Both the position numbers and the translations under genes were made by a program. A DNA stretch of 64,000 nt from Knufia peltigerae (Eukaryota; Ascomycota; Eurotiomycetes; Chaetothyriales; Trichomeriaceae). The stretch spans positions 1 to 64,000 of the forward strand of contig JAPDRN010000091.1 of NCBI GenBank assembly GCA_030247855.1. The letters run 5' to 3'. Numbering within the stretch: position 1 is the first letter of the stretch; each line of letters opens with the position of its first letter. The notes below the pieces were generated by a model. The model had not been told where the DNA came from and did not search any database. It saw only the letters and a program-made list of their open reading frames with translations. Below are positions 35,038 through 46,113 of this stretch, one piece after another.

Positions 35038-35882
35038 GGTTTTTCGATTTTTACGGGTGGTGAAGGGCTTGAAAAGAAGGGTTTGGGGGCTATTGGGGGG
35101 TTTTGGAACAGGTTTGGACTGGGTTCGAGACTTGGTATGCGAGTCGACGAACGATCACGGTCCTGTACCGTCGGACGCGAGGCTGATTGGGATCCAGGAA
35201 AGGGCGAGGGGGGGAGGGGGGGCAGTAGAGATATTCGCCGATATTGAAGAGATCGAAAAGGTCGAGTCGTTTGCCGTCTCGGTCATCCAAATTGTGAGAC
35301 AGAACAATCGAGGTTCGATATTTGCAGTTACGATACCATATCCTCACGCTTTCCCCATCAATGAATTGTCCGTCTCACGGGCGCCGGGCGGTCAATCGCG
35401 GTCGCTCGCAACCATCAATCAATGACGTACATGTGACGACAAGTAACCACCCAAAAAAACACTGATCCGGTGAAGTACGGAGCCTCAACCGCAATATTGC
35501 GCATCATTGACACCACCATCTGCAAACCTCTGGCCGGCGATATGCTCCGACGTACAGTTGGTAGTTTTTTGACATCCCTAACGTCAATGACTTTCCAATG
35601 TCGAGTAAGAAATGATCATCTCACAAGTACATTCGTTTTCGTTGGACGAGATTGTCCGTTCCACAGAGACTCGAAGCTGTCAATGCGAAATTGAGGGGAT
35701 CGGACAGATTATCGTGGGAGACATGCGGTGGATTTGAGAAAGTCTGGCACCACTCTTCCTAAACATTCGACCTGTCACGACAAATATATATTCGAATTTG
35801 TTTGAACCGCCGCTCTTATTCAAAAGAGGATCTTGAAGCGCCCCCCCGCGGCCTTCTCAACCCTTTACAAGTTCAAAACGAC
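35038..35882. other. intergenic region between two divergent small genes
   Basis: No coding sequence supported. It holds a G-rich run near 35207-35222 and a TACGGAG half-motif at 35475. It serves as promoter for the small genes on both sides. Confidence 0.45.
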
Positions 35883-36470
35883 ATGCCTACGATATCGGGC
35901 CGCGCTAGGCCTATCGAAAAGTTTGCGGAAGCTGCTGCAAAATGTTCGGTCGAGGTGAGTTTAAAACTACCCATTCAAACTCGACCGGAGAAGGGTGATA
36001 GGCCGGTCTCGAAAGACGTGTAAACCAGATTGCAATTCTTCTAAGCCACAGTTTAACTGAGCAATAAACATGGTCGTCGAGATGCGGGACGATAGAGCGA
36101 TCAACCCCAAGTCTGAGCTACGAGTTGCCACCACCGAGAGACGAGGATCGTTGGATCAAGAGGGGAGAGAAGAATATTTAGCTAACTCGAAACACATGCC
36201 TAGGCCACAGCGTATGGAAAGTGCATAGTTGCAGATTACCAGTCGACACACCAGGACATGTGTGCGAAGGAGTTTATGCGTCTGAAGGATTGTTACTTGG
36301 TACGTGAACCTCTCATCTCTTGTGGCATTGCTCCTTTCTACTGCGAAGAGTCCTGTCTCCTGCTCCAGAGCATGCTAGAGAAGCTTGGTCGCTCTTCATT
36401 CATCCTCTGTCTCTTTATCTAGTTCTTTTCCACTAATAATTTCCCGCAGAAACATACAAAGAAATCATGA
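35883..36470 (+). CDS. NDUFAF8-like twin CX9C mitochondrial protein, 62 aa
   Basis: Three exons: 35883..35954 (72 bp), 36204..36299 (96 bp), 36450..36470 (21 bp), all phase 0. Introns of 249 and 150 bp have GTGAGT and GTACGT donors and CTAAC/CTAAT-like branch sites. The spliced protein begins MPTISGRARPIEKFAEAAAK. It has two CX9C motifs (CSVEATAYGKC and CAKEFMRLKDC) and ends LKHTKKS. AAAKCSVEATAYGKC matches the NDUFAF8 (human C17orf89) family, a complex I assembly factor, as I recall it. Such CHCH proteins are imported and oxidised in the intermembrane space by Mia40. The gene has no long open frame and is easily missed. It lies tail-to-tail with the isoleucyl-tRNA synthetase gene, 118 bp apart. 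Confidence 0.85.
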
Positions 36471-36588
36471 TACATCGCAGGTGATCTGGCCTGGTTGTTC
36501 ATCATCTATTCTTTCTCCATAAACATACTACTTTTCTTCATTTCGTCAATCCTCGAGGAATCCGTCCAGCATCAGACTTGTAACCACC

Positions 36589-39500
36589 TCACATCTTCAG
36601 CAATCTCAACAAGAAGGTCGCTTTCTGAACTTCTTGGACTTCTTCAGCGATGATGTTTTCCTGAGCTCCATTTGGTATTTGCCCATCGAGCTCTGTAACG
36701 ACATGCTTGTCTACAGGCCGTCTTAGCGCCTTCTCAATAAAACCGCTCTGCTGTTCAAACACCTTCTCCAGTCCAACCTGATCTGGATCTTCTTGCACCT
36801 TGTACTCCATCTTCACGTCATCAGTCGGCTTAAGATTGGCCTTCTTTCGTAGTTGTTGTATACGATTTATGATCTCTCGAGCAACACCTTCTTGTGCAAG
36901 CTCAGGATAGAGCGCAGCATCTAGAATTGTCAAGACATCGTTGTCCGTATTCGTTTCCTGGTTCTTGGACGTATCGTCTTCTTTCAGTGCCCTTCGGACT
37001 ACCAAGTCACCTTCGACTAATTCGATGCCGGCGACGTTGAGCTTGCCTGATGACAAGTACTCCTTACATTCGCTGCTCGTCACGTCTGGGAGCGCCTTTT
37101 TCACCTTCTGCACATCCTTCTTCAGTTTCTTTCCGAGGACAGGCCAATCCGCAGTCACACTGTATTGCACATTGTATTTCTCCTCATCGGACGACAGTAC
37201 TAGATCTCGCACATTCAGTTCCTCGGTGATGTATCCTTCCAATGACTTGACGTCGTCAAGATACTGCTGGTCCTTGTGGATAACCACGAGAGTCTTGAGA
37301 GGTGTCTTCAATCCCATTGATCGACGTTCTCGTGATTGCCGGGCGAGTTCAATGACTTTTTGCATGCGACCCACCCGTCGTTCGACAGCATCATTGAAGA
37401 GCTCCTCGCGGACTTCGGGGAATGACAAGAAATGAACGCTTCGCATGTCTTCGCTGTATAATGACTTGGGAATGTGAGGAAGAAGCTTAGAATAGATGAG
37501 GTCGGCAATGAAAGGAGTAAAAGGTGCTAGTCCTCTGACCAGAGTGAACAAAACGTCGAACAAGGTATTGAGAGCGTGAAGAGTATCGTCCAATCCAAGT
37601 TCACCCTTCAGACGCTTGCGATTGAACCGAATGTACCAGTTTGTAGTCTCATCAATCAAATTGAGCAGTCCGGGCACAACCGTATACAACCGATAGGCAG
37701 CCATCTCCTTGTTGATGTACTTGAGTAGACTCTGGCAACTGGCTAGAATCCACTTGTCCATGACATTGGTGTTTGTCCTTTCTGCCGATGGATCGAAGAC
37801 GTAGTCGATATTTTCCACCTTCTTGAGGAGTTCGACCTGTCCCTCGAAGAATTTGTAACTGTTCCAGAAGGGTAACAACACTCTCGAGACGATTTCCTTC
37901 ACACCGGTCTCTTTGAATCTCAATGGCTCTGCTCGAACGACGGGAGAATTGATCATGTACAGACGGAGGGCATCTGCACCATATTTATCGATGACCGTAA
38001 TCGGGTCTGGATAGTTCTTCAGCCGTTTGGACATTTTTTTGCCATCTTCGGCCAAAACGATGCCATTGACAACGCAATTCTTGAAGGGCAGCATTTTCTT
38101 CAAATGGATGCCCAGAATGACCAGAGTATAAAACCATCCTCTGGTCTGATCAAGTCCTTCAGCGATGAAGTCGCCAGGGAAGGTATTCTCGAAGCGTTCA
38201 GAATTCTCGAAAGGATAATGAGATGAAGCGTAGGGCATGCTTCCAGACTCAAACCAGCAGTCAAATACTTCCTCCACACGTTTCAGGACACCATTGCCCT
38301 TCTGACTTGGAATAGTGATCTCATCGACTGTGTCTCGGTGAAGGTCTGTGATCTCTCCAGCATATCCGCTCAACTTTTTCAGCTCTTCAACACTACCGAT
38401 GGCAATGACTTCAGAGTAGTCCTCGTTCGCCCACAGTGGAATGGGTGTGCCCCAGTATCGATTTCGTGAAATATTCCAGTCGCGAGCGTTCTTGATCCAT
38501 TCGGCAAAGCGTTTCTCCTTGACAAAATTCGGAACCCAATGTGACTTGGCAATTCCATCGAGCATATCCGGGATAATGCTTGGAACCTTATCGTTTCCAG
38601 CAATATTGACGAACCAACCCGAGATCGCACGATAGATCAAAGGTGTGTCTGAGCGCCAGCAAAAGGGATACTGATGTGTCAGTTGACTTTCTCGGACTAG
38701 TCTGCCTGAGGTCTTCAAGTGTTTGATGATATGTTTGTCGGCTTCTTTGACATGCTGACCTACGAAATCCGTGATTTCGGCAGTGAAGCGGCCAGTATCA
38801 TCGACGGGATTCGGCGGCAGCTTGTGGTGGCTTACGACACCATTCTCAAACGCGACCCTGAAATCGTCCTCGCCAAAAGCTGGGGCCTGGTGTACAATCC
38901 CCGTACCATCGTCGTCTGTCACATAATCTGCGAGAAGGACTCTGAAAGCACTGTCTTTGAACTCTTCGTAGAAATAATTGAATGGGGGTAGATAGCGTTT
39001 CCCCTTGAGTTCGGGCGCCTTGATCTTTTCCAAGATGGTGAACTTGGCCTTCTTGGGATCTTTGTACAGTGTTCGAAGTAGCTTTTCGAGCATAATGTAT
39101 TGTTGGCCAGATTCATTGTCCAAGAACTTTACGTACTCGAATTTGGGATTGACAGCTAGAGCAAGATTAGACGGCAAGGTCCATGGAGTGGTCGTCCACG
39201 CTAGGAAGCTGGTCTTTGGATCCTCCTCGAGCGGGAACGCAATCACAACAGCCGGGTCCTGAGCCTCTTTATAGTTTGACTGCGCTTCATGCTGACTCAA
39301 GGGTGTGCTTAAGGCGGTAGAGAAAGGCATTACTCGGTAACTGCGATACACTTGTCCTTGGTCATAGAGCTGCTTGAACACCCACCATACAGATTCCATG
39401 AAACTAGCATTCATGGTCTTGTAGTCGTTGTCGAAGTCGATCCATCGTCCCAAGCGGTCAATGGTCTCTCTCCACTCGGTAGCATATCTCATCACAATAG

Positions 39501-39846
39501 CCTTGCACTCCGCGTTGTATTTTGCAATGCCCATCTCTTTCACTGCGGCTGGCCCCGAGATGTTAAACTTCTTGTCAATCTCGTATTCAATAGGCAGTCC
39601 ATGAGTGTCCCAACCGAACCTTCGTTCGACATAGTAGCCCTTCATCGACCAGTATCTCGGTATGATGTCTTTTATGGTCGAAGCCAGTAAATGGCCATAG
39701 TGAGGGAGACCAGTCGCAAACGGCGGTCCATCGTAGAAAGTGTAAGGCCTGTTGCCTTGCGACAGGCGCAATTGTGTCTGAAAAGCGTCAATTTCTCTCC
39801 AGCGCTTGAGGGTGGCAGCTTCTTCTGCCGAGAAATCGACCGCCAT
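36589..39846 (-). CDS. ils1: cytosolic isoleucyl-tRNA synthetase, 1085 aa
   Basis: Single exon. The frame is open upstream to a TTG at 39870, but the first ATG is 39846 (MAVDFSAEEAATLKRW). The class I HIGH motif appears as HYGH (49-52), and KMSKR near residues 602-606. RRFGWDTHGLPIEYEID and WISRNRYWGTPIP-type segments are characteristic of IleRS. The large CP1 editing domain lies between them. The anticodon-binding helical domain (WILASCQSLLKYINKEM; TNWYIRFNRKRLKGE) and an extended C-terminal domain match eukaryotic cytosolic enzymes in order and length. No presequence is visible, so the mitochondrial enzyme must be encoded elsewhere. It charges tRNA-Ile in the cytosol. Confidence 0.97.
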   Translation of the reverse strand: MAVDFSAEEAATLKRWREIDAFQTQLRLSQGNRPYTFYDGPPFATGLPHYGHLLASTIKDIIPRYWSMKGYYVERRFGWDTHGLPIEYEIDKKFNISGPAAVKEMGIAKYNAECKAIVMRYATEWRETIDRLGRWIDFDNDYKTMNASFMESVWWVFKQLYDQGQVYRSYRVMPFSTALSTPLSQHEAQSNYKEAQDPAVVIAFPLEEDPKTSFLAWTTTPWTLPSNLALAVNPKFEYVKFLDNESGQQYIMLEKLLRTLYKDPKKAKFTILEKIKAPELKGKRYLPPFNYFYEEFKDSAFRVLLADYVTDDDGTGIVHQAPAFGEDDFRVAFENGVVSHHKLPPNPVDDTGRFTAEITDFVGQHVKEADKHIIKHLKTSGRLVRESQLTHQYPFCWRSDTPLIYRAISGWFVNIAGNDKVPSIIPDMLDGIAKSHWVPNFVKEKRFAEWIKNARDWNISRNRYWGTPIPLWANEDYSEVIAIGSVEELKKLSGYAGEITDLHRDTVDEITIPSQKGNGVLKRVEEVFDCWFESGSMPYASSHYPFENSERFENTFPGDFIAEGLDQTRGWFYTLVILGIHLKKMLPFKNCVVNGIVLAEDGKKMSKRLKNYPDPITVIDKYGADALRLYMINSPVVRAEPLRFKETGVKEIVSRVLLPFWNSYKFFEGQVELLKKVENIDYVFDPSAERTNTNVMDKWILASCQSLLKYINKEMAAYRLYTVVPGLLNLIDETTNWYIRFNRKRLKGELGLDDTLHALNTLFDVLFTLVRGLAPFTPFIADLIYSKLLPHIPKSLYSEDMRSVHFLSFPEVREELFNDAVERRVGRMQKVIELARQSRERRSMGLKTPLKTLVVIHKDQQYLDDVKSLEGYITEELNVRDLVLSSDEEKYNVQYSVTADWPVLGKKLKKDVQKVKKALPDVTSSECKEYLSSGKLNVAGIELVEGDLVVRRALKEDDTSKNQETNTDNDVLTILDAALYPELAQEGVAREIINRIQQLRKKANLKPTDDVKMEYKVQEDPDQVGLEKVFEQQSGFIEKALRRPVDKHVVTELDGQIPNGAQENIIAEEVQEVQKATFLLRLLKM

Positions 39847-40202
39847 GTTTGTGTTGTCTACAAAACGCAATTGCGCTGGTCGTAGGAATTTTGTGCTTAA
39901 GCATGAGTCAGGAAGCCAATGCCGCAGATTATATCGAAATCTTGGCAGGCACTTGTGGTGTCGGGCTCCGATTGGACAGGAGCGTTCAAGGCTGTGACAG
40001 CCTCGTTGAGGGGTGCTGGCCTTTCGATACCTACCCTACTGTAGACAGTTCTCTTGCGGAAAACCTGTCGTCCATCCTCCTTTTCTGATTAGCCCCTCGC
40101 CGCTTTGCTCACCTGCCGCTCAGGGAGCGATTCCTGAGTGCTCCTTAAGAACTGCCTAAGTAACTTAGTCCTTCTTTCTTCCTCATCATTCACAACACCA
40201 AG
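39847..40202. other. intergenic, upstream of isoleucyl-tRNA synthetase
   Basis: A 61-codon ATG frame (39903-40088, plus) begins MSQEANAADYIEILAGTCG. It sits 56 bp from the synthetase start on the opposite strand, so it may be chance within the promoter. Nothing else is recognised. Confidence 0.3.
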
Positions 40203-41315
40203 TCACCGACATCCGCCTTCTTTGATTACTTTGATTACGATCGTTACGCTGCTGATTGGCTCACGCAGATAGAAGAAGTGCTTGAGCAACAAGAGGAGGA
40301 GAAAGACCATGGTCATCATATAGATTGGAATCATAAGTAAACGACGTCGGCAGATACGAGATTGGAAGAAGCTCAGGTTGGACTCGAAGCCAAGGTGAAC
40401 ACCCGAAACAGGGAATTGGCAATCAGGCGAGAGGCCAGAGATGACGGGGAGGATCAATCTCAGGCGCAGAACTGCAGGTCACCAAACGCAAACCATCAGG
40501 ATAGCCCCTCTAAGTATCTCCATTGTTCGAAGAAACGAAAGTATGCCGGAAAATATGAGGAAACTGTCGTGAACATCCGAAAAGTTGGCCAGATCTGGAT
40601 CCAATAATTGCCAAAGAGACATCTCCCGAAAGAATACACCAGTGTCTGCAAGTACGCCTCTGAGACCCCTAAGATCGGTATCTGACTCGCCTTCTCAATT
40701 CACTCTGGAGGCCCATACGCGCTTCGACAGATCAGAATGCCTTTTCAGCTAGATTCAGCACGGAATACTCTGAATTGTCAACGACTAGGGGGGCATTCAG
40801 GCACTTGATAGGATCAACTTTGCTCACCCTATGGAGCAGCGAGCTCTTCCGGTGGAAATTTATGGTGAACGCGCCTGTCTACAACAGCAAACCCGTACCA
40901 TAGGTAAGCTCCAGCCGGACGGGACGGCCTTATGCGACTTGATGGCCTGCGCATATCCAGAGTTGAAAGTCAAGAGTAAAGAATACGCCAACAAGAAAGA
41001 GCGATTACAAAGAACATTGGACGAAGGTCGCAATTGGTCTACAGCGCAGGGACGCTACCCGAGCGGTCTGTGGATGTTTCCTCCAAATATGCTCGAGAGA
41101 GAGTAAGTCCCATTCTTTCTATGACCCCGTCCCTCCCCGATCCTCGTCCTGAATTGCTACTTTCGATAAGCAATCTACTTGAGCGGCTCCGTGATGTCAA
41201 TGCCGTGGCCCGCGGGAACAAGCAACTGTATTGGCACCTCAATGATTATCTGTACCGCCTCGAAGTGCGGGCAACAGGAGGCTCAAGTGGGAAATGCCCC
41301 GAACCGTTGTCATAA
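40203..41315 (+). pseudogene. coding-like remnants of an unidentified gene
   Basis: Several plus-strand segments in different frames read like protein but cannot be joined by normal introns. One frame (40203-40607) gives FDYFDYDRYAADWLTQIEEV, a stop, then a charged region ending KKRKYAGKYEETVVNIRKVG. The frame 40831-41106 gives KLQPDGTALCDLMACAYPEL and LQRTLDEGRNWSTAQGRY. The frame 41034-41315 continues beyond it. Stops and frame changes separate them. I read this as a decayed gene, or badly interrupted exons. The family is unknown. Confidence 0.3.
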
Positions 41316-42141
41316 GATACCCCCGGATCATCTTGGTCTTTGAATGTCAAGTTACAAGGAGCGTACGAAGACCTGAATGTGGTCAGTGCCTCATCATTTG
41401 AATTAGCAGCACCCTCGACAGAAGGGATGAAATCTTCAAAGTCCATTTGATGCACCATATTGCTAGCTCCTTGCGCTGGATACTTTTCCATAGCCCTTTC
41501 CAAGGTCATCAGGTGATCCTCAAGATCCTCGCAGTCCAAATTCCAATGACTTTCGAGGCCAAACAACTACTTTAGAAGCCTCGAAAGTATGGCTGGTCGA
41601 GGCCTCGCCATAATTTAAGTGGTATACGGTTCGGAATTCATTCGGTGAAGGGACGAACGGTTCGAAAGTTACCTGGCAGCAGACTTGATTTAAAAAAAAA
41701 TCAGGGGTTACAGCTAGGCCATCACTAGTGAAGGGCCAAAGGGGATCCCCCAAGCTTGAATTTACTTCAAGGAGCGGCATTAGACAACGCTCCATATGGG
41801 TAGAGCCAAAGCTTTTGCGCCGTCCTGCTCTACTCTACCATGGATCTCTCAACGTTCCCCAGGCTCGCCTAGCCCTTATGGCGGACAGGGTTAACAAAGT
41901 CATCGCCCGAAGACCTCGATTAGCGCTAGTAGGCTCTCGTAAATTACTCGAAAGTAGTTAGACGGTCCCCACGGGGCCACCCCGCCTGGACTCGGGTAGT
42001 TCGGTAGATAAAGCACGACCGCTGGTGTCAAAAGAGATAAGAGACACCGAACCGCCCGTCTCAAGCGTCGAATCACTTGTTCGTCTTCACTCTACATGTT
42101 CGGAGAGGCCAATCAAACTGTCCTGAATCGGACGGGGCAAC
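41316..42141. other. intergenic region with TCGAGGC-type inverted repeats
   Basis: No gene supported; minus-strand frames at 41246-41566 and 41520-41795 have no motif. An 11-bp perfect inverted repeat (41549-41559 / 41578-41588) and a CGAGGCCTCG palindrome just after it form a compact cluster. AACTACTTT at 41565 reappears inverted at 41952. Confidence 0.35.
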
Positions 42142-44195
42142 ATGAGCCTTATTGACCCAGACGCTAACTCCAAGAGAAGGGAGACTGTGGATTGCTTCAA
42201 CTGTACCAGCTCTCGCAGACGGTGTGACAGGACTCGCCATCGCTGCAAAAGTTGCGCTCAAAGGTCTGATGTCTGTCAAGGATATCCCCGAGAACTGCGA
42301 TGGCTCCCGGGTGTAAAGTCGCGGGGTAAGCGGAAGGACCAGTCCATGAGCATCACTTCTTCCGATCGAGACTGGCAGCCTGCCACTTCTCTGATCCATC
42401 AGACTTTCCGATTCAAACCTGCAAGGCTGCAAAAAGAACCTCGGCGAAATGCAAACGGCTTGCGCACAGTCTCAGCGGCCGAATACATCTCTGGAACTCA
42501 TCAAAAGGCAAGGGATCAACAGGATCCTCCCGCCCTACACATGGGCCTCCGAAGAAACAGACAACCATCAGTTCCGTTTAGGGATTCGAGTCAGAGTCTT
42601 GAGTCCACAGCTGCAATTTTTCCCGATGCTCCCAATCCTCCTCTTTGCGATGAGATTGATCTCTACCTCGACGAAGACTCAAACGGTCCCGATTATAACG
42701 CAACCTTGCCCGAGCCGCAACTGGAGCCTTCATGGCACCATGATGATGCTGGTGATGTTGAGGTGCCGTTTTCACGGACGAGCGACTCAGAAGCAATCTG
42801 CTCGCTGTCTTCATTAGAAGCGCTGGGAATTCCCCAATTGCTCACACTTTGTACGCTCTTCCCCCGACAGGTCCCTCTGGCTGATCTTTCCCACTGATCT
42901 GCCAGATGATAATGAGCTCTGCACTCTCCCTCTCACCTTCGATTTCCGTGGAAATCCATTTCGATTTGACAGGGAGCGCTCGCACAGTCCGCCGCAGCAT
43001 TTGTTGCACGCTTTATTGGCCACCTCAATGCAGCACGTTAGCCGCATGCTTGATGCTCCTCCCGAGGACCCGGTATTTCAGCACATAGCGGCTTACAAGC
43101 ATTCTGCGCAGGAATTGTGTGCCGCAGCTCAGGTGACCACTTCGAAAGAACCTGAAACGGTTCCGATGGATACCATGCTCATCCTTTTTGCCCTCGACGT
43201 ATGTCTATGCATTCCTAGTTCTCTTGCCGGCCTGTCATCCGCTGACTTCACTGTCGTGCACGCCAGTCTCTTGTTTCAGCTGTCGGCCCGTGGAAAGCAC
43301 GTTTGTCCGATACCTATCTCAGGCTTGAATCCATCGGGGGCGTGAATTTCATCGCATCTTCCTCGGCTCGTTTCCGGGCGCAGCTGGCGATGTTCGTGTG
43401 GTAAGTGTCATGTTGAAGGAACCTTCCCCGCCTATGGTGATTTCTAAGGCTCACACAATGTACAGGTGGGATTGCAGTGTAGCCCTGCTAGCCCGTTCAG
43501 AACCCATCTTCCCGGCGTCTTATTATGACTTGATACTTTCTGTTGACGACAACGCGTCTTGGAACATTTTTACGCTCTCCGGCGTGCCTCCCGCACTCTT
43601 CCAGTACTGCCGGGAGCTGACCCAGTTATCGAGTGAGAAGGAGCAGATCTCGAATCTCCGATACGCCATTTTTGACAATACGCGCGCGCTGGAGCTCGAA
43701 CGGTGCATACGAGAATACACTGTCGGAGATTTCATTTTGTCTCGAGGCACCGCCGATCGCTGGGAGTCCATTCAAGGCTGGCACGATTATTACAATGCAA
43801 GCAACGCTTGGAAGTATGCGTTGATGCTGTACATTTCGCGCGTTCTGAAATGGGACAGAAAGAGTGACGAGCTGCTTCCAGAAATCACCACACTGTCGAG
43901 ATTGGTCCTAGACAGTATACGATGCTGCAGGCTCGACTCCCCACTGCAGAAGCAGCTCCTATTCCCCGTCTTCTTGGCCGGCTCAGAGTCCCTTGATTCC
44001 TACTCGAGGGAGTTTGTGCGGGATTACTGCGAGCAGTGGTACCAAAAGTGCAGATATAACATGTTCAGAGAAGTGTCGGCCCTTTTGGAAACGATATGGG
44101 CTCAAAGAGATCTTAGTCACGATAACTTCAGCGTGTGGTGGGGTAGCATGTTATACACCCGGAATCCCAACGCTCCCGAGTTTCTGTTTGGCTGA
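42142..44195 (+). CDS. Zn(II)2Cys6 transcription factor with a one-base frameshift
   Basis: Exon 1 starts at 42142. The zinc cluster (CFNCTSSRRRCDRTRHRC..C.., spacing C-x2-C-x6-C-x6-C-x2-C-x6-C) lies at residues 18-45. The frame used up to about 42860 must change by one base to reach the frame that encodes LPDDNELCTLPLTFDFRGNP and LLHALLATSMQHVSRMLD, typical of the fungal regulator domain PF11951. No intron of plausible size fits. A CCCCC run at 42861-42865 is the likely site; with one base fewer the total length is a multiple of three (about 639 aa). Later introns are normal: 43199..43266 and 43401..43465. The last exon carries LAMFVWWDCSVALLARSEPIFP. It lies beside a GMC oxidoreductase and a permease it may regulate. 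It is either a recent pseudogene or an assembly error. Confidence 0.7.
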
Positions 44196-44418
44196 AGCGC
44201 ACAAACATTTTGGGCTGACTTGCTGCTCCAAATGGACGAGAGCGAGCATCTACAAGAATCAGGAGAAATGAATTGAATTCTGCCATCAGCATTGAGGCCG
44301 TCGATATCGTCCTCATTGCCGGCTGCATGTCCTAGGTGTTGTTTCCCTACGCTAGAGAACAAGACACGGCTCTACGAGGAAAACTACCATCAAGATTGAT
44401 TTCTCCTCCTCATGACAG

Positions 44419-46113
44419 TCAAAGCGAAGCTTTGCAACCAGTCCAGCCAGCGTCTTCCGCGATGAGCTCTGCCGCTCGCTCACCAACCACGCACACCGTC
44501 TGCATCAGATTCACCGATATCATTGTGGGAAATACCCCGGCGTCAGCGATTCGGAGATTGTGGATCCCTCGCACCTTGAGCCGGGAGTCGACCACGGCCA
44601 GAGTGTCCTTATCAAGATCACCCATCTTGGTCGTACAAGCTGGGTGATAGATGGTGTGGCTCACAGCACGAGCATACTTGTCGAGGTCTTCGTCCGAGGC
44701 AATGTTCGGGCCAGGCGCAACCTCTCGTTTTATCCACTTCCTGAAAGGCTCTGTTTCGGCAACTTTTCGAGCCGCCTTGATGCCTGCGACGATGACCTGG
44801 GCATCGTAGCCATTCTTGTCCTCGAAGAACTTGAAATCAAGAGCCGGCTTCTCGGCCGGGTCGTTGGATTTCAAGTACAGACGCCCTCGAGCCTTCGGAC
44901 GCAACGCGACCGGAAGGAAACAGAAAGGATGTTTTGGCCGATCGTAACCAAGGCGAGTCGTGTCGCTGCAGAAGTCGAGTGCCCACGTATGGAGAAGAAG
45001 GTCAGGGACATGCCCATCATCATCTCCAACCAGGTTGTTTTGAGGTTTGTGGCGTAGAAACGCGAGCACGTCCGAGTGCGTGGCTGTATTCGGCGAGACT
45101 GGCTCATGAAGATCATAAACCACGACTGAGCCAGGATGGTCTTGCAGATTTTCCCCAACCCCAGGAATGTGCTTGACGACAGGGATCTTGACAGACTCCA
45201 AATGGTCCCTAGGACCAAGCCCCGAGAGCAGCAAGAGCCTTGGAGTGTCGATGGCTCCGGCACACAAAATAATCTCTGCAGAAGCGTGCACAGTGTGTTT
45301 GACCCCATCCCGAGTAGTGACATCGACACTGACGGCTCTGCTGCCTTGTAAATTGACGCGAGACACCCAAGAATTGGTCAAGATGGTCAAGTGCTCTCTT
45401 TTCTGTTCTCCACGGAGAATAGGGTGAATGTAAGCAACACTCGCGCCGCATCGCCAACCGTTGTCAGGGTTATAGGAGAGCGGTGTCCATCCAACGCCTT
45501 CAGCCAGGACTCCAGGCGCCGAAACGTTCTCATTGAAGTCTCTGACCAAAGGCAGGCCCAGGGCCCGATGCGCAGATTGGATCCAATCCTTACTCATCTG
45601 GTTGCGGTCGCGTGGATGAGCCGCATGCCATGTTGAAAGGCGCAGTTGGTCGAGCAGCCGGTTGAATATCTCGAATGACCAGCCCGTACAGCCCAGCCTC
45701 TCCCAAGTGCGGATGTCGTTTTTTGGCGTTCGAATCGAAACCATGTCATTGTGGCTGGAACAACCACCGAGGATCTTGGCTCGTGAATGGACGTGGTGAC
45801 TGTTTCCTACAGATTATATCAGCTTCCTGGCAGAGACTTCCCTTGGAATTGCAAGGAGGTACTTACCCATCGGCTGTTCAACGGCGGTGTACCCAAAATC
45901 AAGCTCGGACCCAAGCATTTCCAGACGATCTTTCAGAACCAGTGCCCGTCTCTCCCCTAAATCACTGGGGCCTGCCTCGATTAAGAGAATTCGCTTTTGA
46001 GGTAGATAGCCCGAGAGCCGGCTTGCGACAATGCAGCCTGCCGTGCCACCTCCGACGATGATATAGTCGAACCCCCTCCCATCACCGACGGGAAGGCTGT
46101 CAGTGATACACAT
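44419..46113 (-). CDS. GMC-family FAD oxidoreductase (choline dehydrogenase-like), 544 aa
   Basis: Two exons: 46113..45867 and 45806..44419, with a 60-bp intron. The start is the ATG of MCITDSLPVGDG; an upstream in-frame GTG at 46188 is not credible. FDYIIVGGGTAGCIVASRLSG near residue 15 binds the ADP part of FAD. RAKILGGCSSHNDM is the first GMC signature, and GAIDTPRLLLLSGLGP the second. The C-terminal region has HPACTTKMG and RIADAGVFPTMISVNLMQ, the usual place of the catalytic His and Asn/His pair. No signal peptide is seen, so it is probably intracellular and an alcohol or amino-alcohol dehydrogenase/oxidase. It faces the Zn2Cys6 gene tail-to-tail (223 bp) and lies downstream of a permease on the same strand. 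Confidence 0.9.

Noticed and set aside
34690..35247. A 185-codon plus-strand frame over the small His-rich protein
   Set aside because: Gly/Val/Arg-rich translation is typical of antisense GC-rich DNA; the minus-strand protein has a better start and composition.
41549..41961. Possible MITE with 9-bp terminal inverted repeats AACTACTTT
   Set aside because: No target-site duplication, arms are short, and no second copy is seen in the window; chance is likely.
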